NCBI RefSeq assembly: GCF_036346295.1
Contig: NZ_CP107819.1
Span: forward strand, 7,440,001-7,504,000
Length of the DNA stretch: 64,000 nt
From: Streptomyces sp. NBC_00536
Lineage (GTDB): Bacteria; Actinomycetota; Actinomycetes; Streptomycetales; Streptomycetaceae
Direction: 5' to 3'
Under the pieces are notes generated by a model. The model was not told where the DNA came from, ran no database searches, and saw nothing but the letters and a program-made list of their open reading frames with translations. Positions within the stretch are counted from its first letter, which is position 1; each line of letters opens with the position of its first letter. Below, piece after piece: positions 59,684 to 64,000 of the stretch. A program made the translations under genes and the position numbers.

Positions 59684-61238
59684 AGCGGCCGGGGACACGG
59701 CCCCCGCCCCGGTGGCCCTCGGCTCCGATTTCCTCCAGCTCGACATCGGCCAGGCGCCGCCGGGCTGCCGCACCGAGTGGCTGGCCGACCGGCTGCGGGA
59801 GGCGATCGCGGACGGCCGCCTGCCGGTGGGCAGCCGCCTCCCCGCGAGCCGGGTGCTGGCCGAGGAACTGCGCGTCGCGCGCGGGGTCGTCACCGAGGCC
59901 TACCAGCGCCTCGCCGAAGCGGGCCAGGTGGCGGGCCGGGGCCGCCTCGGCACCACGGTGGTCGCCGCCCCGCCGGCGCCCGGGCCCGTCACGGCGACGG
60001 ATCCGGGGGAGGCCACGGGGACGGCGGCGGGAGCGGCCGCGGGGGCGCTGTTCGAGGCGGGTGCGCGGGAGGGCGCGGTCAGCGCGCTGCGGGCCGCCCC
60101 CTGCCGGATCGACCTCTCGCCCGGGGTCCCCGACCTCGCCGCGTTCCCGCGCGCCGCCTGGCTGCGGGCCGAGCGCGCCGTCCTGGGCAGCCTGCCCCCG
60201 TCCGGTTTCGGCTACGGGGACGCCCAGGGCGCCCCGGAGCTGCGCACGGCGGTCGCGGAGTGGCTCGCCCGGAGCCGCGGGATCAGGGCCGACCCCGGTG
60301 AGGTGATCGTCGTGGCGGGCGTGGCCCAGGCGCTGGGCCTGCTCGGCGCCGTGCTGCTGGCGAACGGGGTGGACCGGATCGCCTTCGAGGACCCGGGCTC
60401 CCTCGGGGCCCGCCAGCAGCTGGAGTACGGGGGGATCACCACGGTCCCGGTACCGGTGGACGAGGGCGGTCTGCGCGTCGACGCCCTGCGCGCCAGTGGG
60501 GCGAAGGCGGCCCTGCTGACCCCGGCGCACCAGTTCCCGACCGGTGTGGTGCTGGACGGCGAGCGCCGCCGCGCCCTGCTGCGCTGGGCCGCCGAGGAGG
60601 ACGGGCTGATCATCGAGGACGACTACGACGCCGAGCACCGCTACGACCGCACCCCGGTCCCGGCGCTCCGCTCACTGCTGGCCGAGCGGGTCTGTTACGC
60701 GGGCAGCGTCTCCAAGCTCCTCGCCCCCGCGCTCCGGGTGGGCTGGCTCCTCGTCCCGCCGCACCACCACGAGGCCGTCGTCACCGCCAAACGCAACGCC
60801 GACCTCGGGAACGCGCTCCTTCCCCAACTGGTCCTGGCCCACCTCATGACCTCGGGTGAACTGGAGCGCCACCTGCGGTTCGTCCGCAGGCGCCACCGCG
60901 CGCGCCGCGACGCGATGCTCCGGGCCATCGGGACGCACCTGCCCGGGGCGCGGGTGCACGGCGCGGCCGCCGGACTGCACCTGACGGTCACCTTCGACAC
61001 GCCCTTCGAGGACACCGGCTTCGAGGACACCGGCTTCGAGGACACCGGCTTCGCGGACACCGGCCTCGCCGCCGCCGCGCTCGACGCGGGAGTCAAGGTG
61101 CACCCGCTGTCCTGGCACCGGGTGCGCCCCGGGCCGCCCGGTCTGGTGCTGGGGTACGCGGCCGGGCCCGCGAGCGAGATCGAGGAGGGGGTCGCGGTGC
61201 TGGGGGCCGCCCTGCGCCGCTCCCGGCCCACCCGCTGA
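59643..61238 (+). CDS. MocR-family PLP-dependent regulator (GntR-aminotransferase fusion)
   Basis: A 531-residue fusion. The N-terminal GntR winged HTH (about 38-105, LADRLREAIADGRLPVGSRL, RGVVTEAYQRLAEAGQVAGR) is joined to a class I aminotransferase-like domain (about 150-520). PLP-binding Asp lies in LIIEDDYDAEHRYDR, and the internal-aldimine Lys in YAGSVSKLLAPALRVGW. A 15-base tandem repeat encodes four FEDTG-like units near residue 455. It is divergent from the EamA transporter it probably controls. The start is uncertain because GGTCCA operator-like repeats cover it. Confidence 0.9.
   Translation: MSRSKDVQVQRSKEAAGDTAPAPVALGSDFLQLDIGQAPPGCRTEWLADRLREAIADGRLPVGSRLPASRVLAEELRVARGVVTEAYQRLAEAGQVAGRGRLGTTVVAAPPAPGPVTATDPGEATGTAAGAAAGALFEAGAREGAVSALRAAPCRIDLSPGVPDLAAFPRAAWLRAERAVLGSLPPSGFGYGDAQGAPELRTAVAEWLARSRGIRADPGEVIVVAGVAQALGLLGAVLLANGVDRIAFEDPGSLGARQQLEYGGITTVPVPVDEGGLRVDALRASGAKAALLTPAHQFPTGVVLDGERRRALLRWAAEEDGLIIEDDYDAEHRYDRTPVPALRSLLAERVCYAGSVSKLLAPALRVGWLLVPPHHHEAVVTAKRNADLGNALLPQLVLAHLMTSGELERHLRFVRRRHRARRDAMLRAIGTHLPGARVHGAAAGLHLTVTFDTPFEDTGFEDTGFEDTGFADTGLAAAALDAGVKVHPLSWHRVRPGPPGLVLGYAAGPASEIEEGVAVLGAALRRSRPTR
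61005..61064 (+). repeat. 15-bp in-frame tandem repeat (FEDTG x4) in MocR gene
   Basis: TTCGAGGACACCGGC is repeated three times exactly (61005-61049), with a fourth copy differing by one base (61050-61064, GCG for GAG). It adds a five-residue periodic loop to the aminotransferase domain and could vary in number by slippage. Confidence 0.9.
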
Positions 61239-61258
61239 AGACCCGGGAAAAGTTTTTC

Positions 61259-61286
61259 GGGAACATCGGCAACCTCGGGGGCGGTC
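61259..61286 (+). promoter_or_regulatory. ECF-type promoter GGGAAC-N18-GGTC
   Basis: GGGAAC (61259-61264) followed 18 bases later by GGTC (61283-61286) fits the -35/-10 pattern of many Streptomyces ECF sigma factors. It lies 60 bases before the LAHTG protein, first of an operon that itself encodes a sigma factor, so autoregulation is plausible. An imperfect hairpin with a T-run (61242-61261) just before may end the MocR transcript. Confidence 0.45.
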
Positions 61287-61348
61287 GCGCGTCGTGCGGG
61301 GGTGAAGGGCGAAATTCCGCGCCCTCCGACCGACCGTGGAGAACCACC

Positions 61349-61846
61349 TTGAAGATCGTCAAGCGCGCTTCCCGCTCCGCCGACCGTCCCACCGCCCCGG
61401 CCGTCCGCCGCGCGGTCCTCGCCGTCGCCGCCGCCGGGGCGCTCGCCTCGCTGGCCGCCCCCGCGTACGCCGCCGGTGTGGCCGCCCCGGCCCCTTCGGC
61501 CAGCGCGGTCCCCAGCACCGGGCCGATCACCCCCAGCTCCTCTCCCAGCGCCCGGCCGAGCACCCCCGGCGGCCCGAGCGCCCAGCCGAGCCGCCCCGGC
61601 ACCCCGACCGCGCAGCCCAGCACCGCCCCGTCGGTGGAGGCCCCCGGCTCGGGCGTGCAGCCGTCCGCCTCCCCGTCCTCGCCCTCGGGCGTCCAGCCGT
61701 CCGCCTCCCCCTCTTCGCCCGCCGGTCCGGAGCTCGCGCATACTGGCGGCAGCCCGGCCACGATCGCGATGGGCGCGGGCGCCGCGGTGCTCCTCGTCGC
61801 GGGCGCCGGCACCCTGTACGCCGTACGGCGCCGCGCGACCAACTGA
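61349..61846 (+). CDS. LAxTG-anchored cell-wall surface protein
   Basis: A 165-residue exported protein starting at TTG 61349 (GGAG upstream). It has a signal peptide (RRAVLAVAAAGALASLAAPA, cut near AYA), a long Pro/Ser/Thr-rich spacer (about 45-125, with repeats GVQPSASPSSP), the sorting signal PELAHTGG, a hydrophobic segment (ATIAMGAGAAVLLVAGAGTL) and a basic tail (RRRATN). LAxTG is the motif of class E sortases in high-GC actinomycetes. It heads an operon with a sigma factor and a membrane protein. Confidence 0.85.
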   Translation: MKIVKRASRSADRPTAPAVRRAVLAVAAAGALASLAAPAYAAGVAAPAPSASAVPSTGPITPSSSPSARPSTPGGPSAQPSRPGTPTAQPSTAPSVEAPGSGVQPSASPSSPSGVQPSASPSSPAGPELAHTGGSPATIAMGAGAAVLLVAGAGTLYAVRRRATN

Positions 61847-61874
61847 CGTGCTCCACCCGAGGAACGCCCTGCTC

Positions 61875-62570
61875 ATGCCGTACCCCGCCGCGCTGCGGCC
61901 CGCACCACACATACGCCTCGTCCTGCCCGGCTCCGGCCGGGCGGGGCGGGGCGCCCGCGTCCTGCGCGCGCTGCGCGGGTGGCTCCTGCGGGAGGGCCCT
62001 GGGCGGGCGCACCCGGGCACGGCGGCCGCCCCGGCGGCGTTCGCCGGGGCGTTCGCGGGCGCGGACGGCGACGCGTTCGACCAGCCGCCCACGGTCACCG
62101 AGCTGTACCACGCGCACCGGCTGCGGATGGTCCGGCTGGCGGTGCTCCTCGTGGACGACCCGGCCACCGCCGAGGACGTGGTCCAGGACGCCTTCACGGC
62201 CCTGTACCGGCGCCACGGCGAACACATCACCGAAATAGACAACGCCCTCGGCTACCTGCGCACGGCCGTCGTCAACACGGCCCGCTCCGTGCTGCGCCGC
62301 AGGCGTACGGTCCGTGCCTGGACCCCGCCCGCCGAGGCCGACGTACCGTCCGCCGAGGAGTACGTGGTCCTCGACGAGGAACACCGCGAAGTGCTGGCCG
62401 CCCTCGGCCGGCTGACCCCGCGCCGCCGCGAGGTGCTCGTGCTGCGCTACTGGGCCGACCTGAGCGAGGCGGAGATAGCCGCCACCCTCGGGATCAGCCG
62501 GGGCGCGGTGAAGTCGAACGCGAGCCGCGCCCTGGACGCGCTGGAGCGCATCCTGGAAGGCCGGATATGA
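61875..62570 (+). CDS. ECF sigma factor (SigE family-like)
   Basis: A 231-residue sigma factor: region 2 with RLAVLLVDDPATAEDVVQDA and FTALYRRHGEHI (about 88-120), region 4 with LTPRRREVLVLRYWADLSEA and EIAATLGISRGAVKSNASRA (about 175-220). The first 65 residues are basic and Ala/Gly-rich. ATG 61875 follows GAGGAA; GTG 61848 is possible. Its stop overlaps the ATG of the downstream membrane protein, a typical sigma/anti-sigma arrangement. Confidence 0.9.
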   Translation: MPYPAALRPAPHIRLVLPGSGRAGRGARVLRALRGWLLREGPGRAHPGTAAAPAAFAGAFAGADGDAFDQPPTVTELYHAHRLRMVRLAVLLVDDPATAEDVVQDAFTALYRRHGEHITEIDNALGYLRTAVVNTARSVLRRRRTVRAWTPPAEADVPSAEEYVVLDEEHREVLAALGRLTPRRREVLVLRYWADLSEAEIAATLGISRGAVKSNASRALDALERILEGRI

Positions 62571-63466
62571 CCACGCCCACCCCGCCCCCCGCCACGGCCT
62601 CCGGCACGGGCCCCGGCTCCGCGGCCGAGAGCCGCGCCGCCCGCTTCCGTACGATCCGCGCCGGTCACGGCCCCTCGGCCCCCCTCGGCCCGGCCGGCCC
62701 CGCCCGTGGTGCGTACGACGACAGCGGCGCGTTCAACGCCGGTACGCACGACGGCAGCGCCTTCGACCGGGGCGCGGGCCGACCGGGCTCCGCCATCGGC
62801 CACGGCTCCGTTTCCGGCTTCGCCGCGGGTCCCGCGGCGGGTCCCGGCGGCCGCCCGGGAGCCGGACCGTTCCGCCTGCTGCCCGGCTCCGGCGGAGGGA
62901 CCGACGACGGGGACGGGGGAGCAGGGGGAGGAGGAGGCGACGGCGGCGGCGACGGGGAGCGACCCGTCGAGCGGCGGCTGCGGGCCGCGCTGTCGGCGCG
63001 CGCCGAACAGGTCACCGTGCGCGGGCTGCGGCCCGCCGATCCCCCCGGCCCGCACCTGCGGCGGCTGTCGTTCCTGCCGCCGCGCCGGTTCGCGCTGCCC
63101 CTGGCCGGACTGGCCGCGGCCGCGGCGATCGCGGTCGGCTACATCGCCCTCGCGCCCGATCAGACCCCGCGCCCGGTACCGCCCGCGTCCCCGCCGTCGC
63201 TGCCCGCTCCCTCGCCGACGCCCACGCCGGGGGTGGAGCGGCCGGCCCGGGAGCCCTCGGTCGCTCCCTCGGCGGGTCCGTCCGGTAGCGCGTCCGCGTC
63301 GGTGCCCCCGGGCCCCACGGCATCCCGGAGCACGCCCTCGGGCCAGGTGTCCCGTCCGCCGGTGCCGAGCGGCAGCCCCACCCCCGGCGGTCCGGTCGGC
63401 GCGAGTGCCACTCCGCAGCCCTCGTCGTCGCCGAGTTCCCGGGTCAGCGCGTCGCCGGGCCGGTGA
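62567..63466 (+). CDS. Single-pass membrane protein, candidate anti-sigma factor
   Basis: A 299-residue protein of no recognised family. The long low-complexity cytoplasmic part (about 1-160) has Gly/Asp stretches (GGGTDDGDGGAGGG). One membrane segment (FALPLAGLAAAAAIAVGYIA, about 177-196) leads to a Pro/Ser/Thr-rich outer tail. No ZAS motif (HxxxCxxC) is visible, so it is not a classical zinc anti-sigma factor. Overlap with the sigma factor and membrane topology still suggest it holds the sigma factor at the membrane. It overlaps the MarR gene tail to tail by 23 bases. Confidence 0.75.
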   Translation: MTTPTPPPATASGTGPGSAAESRAARFRTIRAGHGPSAPLGPAGPARGAYDDSGAFNAGTHDGSAFDRGAGRPGSAIGHGSVSGFAAGPAAGPGGRPGAGPFRLLPGSGGGTDDGDGGAGGGGGDGGGDGERPVERRLRAALSARAEQVTVRGLRPADPPGPHLRRLSFLPPRRFALPLAGLAAAAAIAVGYIALAPDQTPRPVPPASPPSLPAPSPTPTPGVERPAREPSVAPSAGPSGSASASVPPGPTASRSTPSGQVSRPPVPSGSPTPGGPVGASATPQPSSSPSSRVSASPGR

Positions 63467-63899
63467 TCGCCGCGACGAGCGGCGCGAGGTCCGGGTTCGC
63501 GGCAGCCGCGTCCAGGGCCTCGCGCAGCGCGCTGTCGAACGCGCCCCGGGCGGCCGCCAGCAGCGCCAGCCCGGCCTCGCTGACGTCGGTGTAGATGCCC
63601 CGGCGGTCCGTGTCGCAGAGGTAGCGGCTGAGCAGCCCGCGGTCTTCGAGGCGGGTGACCAGGCGCGTCGTCGCGCTCTGACTGAGCACCACGGATTCGG
63701 CGACCTGGTGCATGCGCAGGTGCCCGCCGGGTCCGTCGTGCTGCCGGCTGAGGACATCGAGGAGCGAGTACTCCCGGACGCTGAGCCCGTGGCCCGCCTG
63801 GAGCGTCCGTTCGATGTGGGTCTCGATCCTGCCGTGCAGCAGGGAGAGGGCGCACCAGCCCTGGGAGAGGGCGGTCAGCGCGCCGTCCGTGGCGGTCAT
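63444..63899 (-). CDS. MarR-family transcriptional regulator
   Basis: A 151-residue winged-helix repressor: LSVREYSLLDVLSRQ, the HTH LRMHQVAESVVLSQSATTRL, and the wing LLSRYLCDTDRRGIYTDVSE. ATG 63899 is chosen for GAGGAGG upstream rather than the extended frame from 63977. The promoter region toward the right edge holds three TGCAA elements, likely its operators. A divergent target gene may begin just beyond the window. Confidence 0.92.
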   Translation of the reverse strand: MTATDGALTALSQGWCALSLLHGRIETHIERTLQAGHGLSVREYSLLDVLSRQHDGPGGHLRMHQVAESVVLSQSATTRLVTRLEDRGLLSRYLCDTDRRGIYTDVSEAGLALLAAARGAFDSALREALDAAAANPDLAPLVAAITGPATR

Positions 63900-63956
63900 G
63901 GGGTCCTCCTCGCGTGACGCGCGGGGCCCGCGCACCCCTTCAGAATAGGACACGTC

Positions 63957-63995
63957 TGCAATAGCCCGCGCTTGCAAATATCCCGCGTGTGCAAT
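63957..63995. promoter_or_regulatory. Three TGCAA elements upstream of marR
   Basis: TGCAAT at 63957-63962, TTGCAA at 63972-63977 and TGCAAT at 63990-63995, 16-17 bases apart. The segment is much AT-richer than its surroundings. It probably includes the marR promoter and operator. Confidence 0.4.
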
Positions 63996-64000
63996 TAACG

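Overview
The window is a high-GC actinomycete chromosome segment, almost certainly Streptomyces. It shows dense genes with many GTG starts and four-base ATGA/GTGA overlaps, ergothioneine genes, a DUF6230/DUF6114 pair, a CYP105-type P450 with a 3Fe-4S ferredoxin, an ECF42 sigma factor with a DGPF/YCII partner, DesK-type two-component pairs and an LAxTG cell-wall protein. No rRNA, tRNA, CRISPR array or transposase was found.

Layout. 1-3.7 kb: egtB and egtA (ergothioneine, minus strand, continuing off the left edge), divergent from a macro-domain/PARG-like gene. 3.8-14.9 kb: the most striking locus. It holds a PemK/MazF-like gene coupled to an HTH regulator, a divergent secreted 67-residue peptide, a 49-residue ORF, a class III lanthipeptide synthetase (LanKC), ten consecutive precursor-peptide genes, a 17-bp-arm hairpin, an MFS exporter, and a catalytic/non-catalytic pair of M16 peptidases. 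The exporter and peptidase genes overlap one another by four bases. 15-24.3 kb: amidase, LacI regulator divergent from an MFS transporter, thiolase, benzaldehyde-type aldehyde dehydrogenase, thioredoxin and a disulfide oxidoreductase. 24.4-33.5 kb: two secreted gluzincin metalloproteases, a membrane protein, an Lrp regulator, an F420-type oxidoreductase with a deaminase, and a secreted penicillin acylase whose signal peptide is out of frame at a C8 tract. 33.5-38.5 kb: secreted and membrane proteins (DUF6230/DUF6114), a MerR regulator, an RlmG-like methyltransferase, a GC-rich intergenic repeat block and a TPR protein.

38.6-49.6 kb: pirin, SpoIIE phosphatase, MASE1 protein, P450-ferredoxin, thioredoxin-like protein, ECF42 sigma factor separated from its YCII partner by a MITE-like palindrome, DUF2278, and a histidine kinase/response regulator/DUF4097-like operon. 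49.7-64 kb: RraA, PNGase A-like protein, a second two-component pair, three luciferase-like monooxygenases with a crotonase, an EamA transporter divergent from a MocR regulator, an LAHTG protein-sigma factor-membrane protein operon, and a MarR regulator.

How the lanthipeptide locus probably works (inference): LanKC phosphorylates, eliminates and cyclises Ser/Cys in ten different cores read through the shared ILxLQN leader. The MFS protein exports the products and the M16 heterodimer removes leaders. The regulator, perhaps with the secreted peptide, controls the cluster. The hairpin after the precursors would keep precursor mRNA in excess over exporter and protease mRNA.
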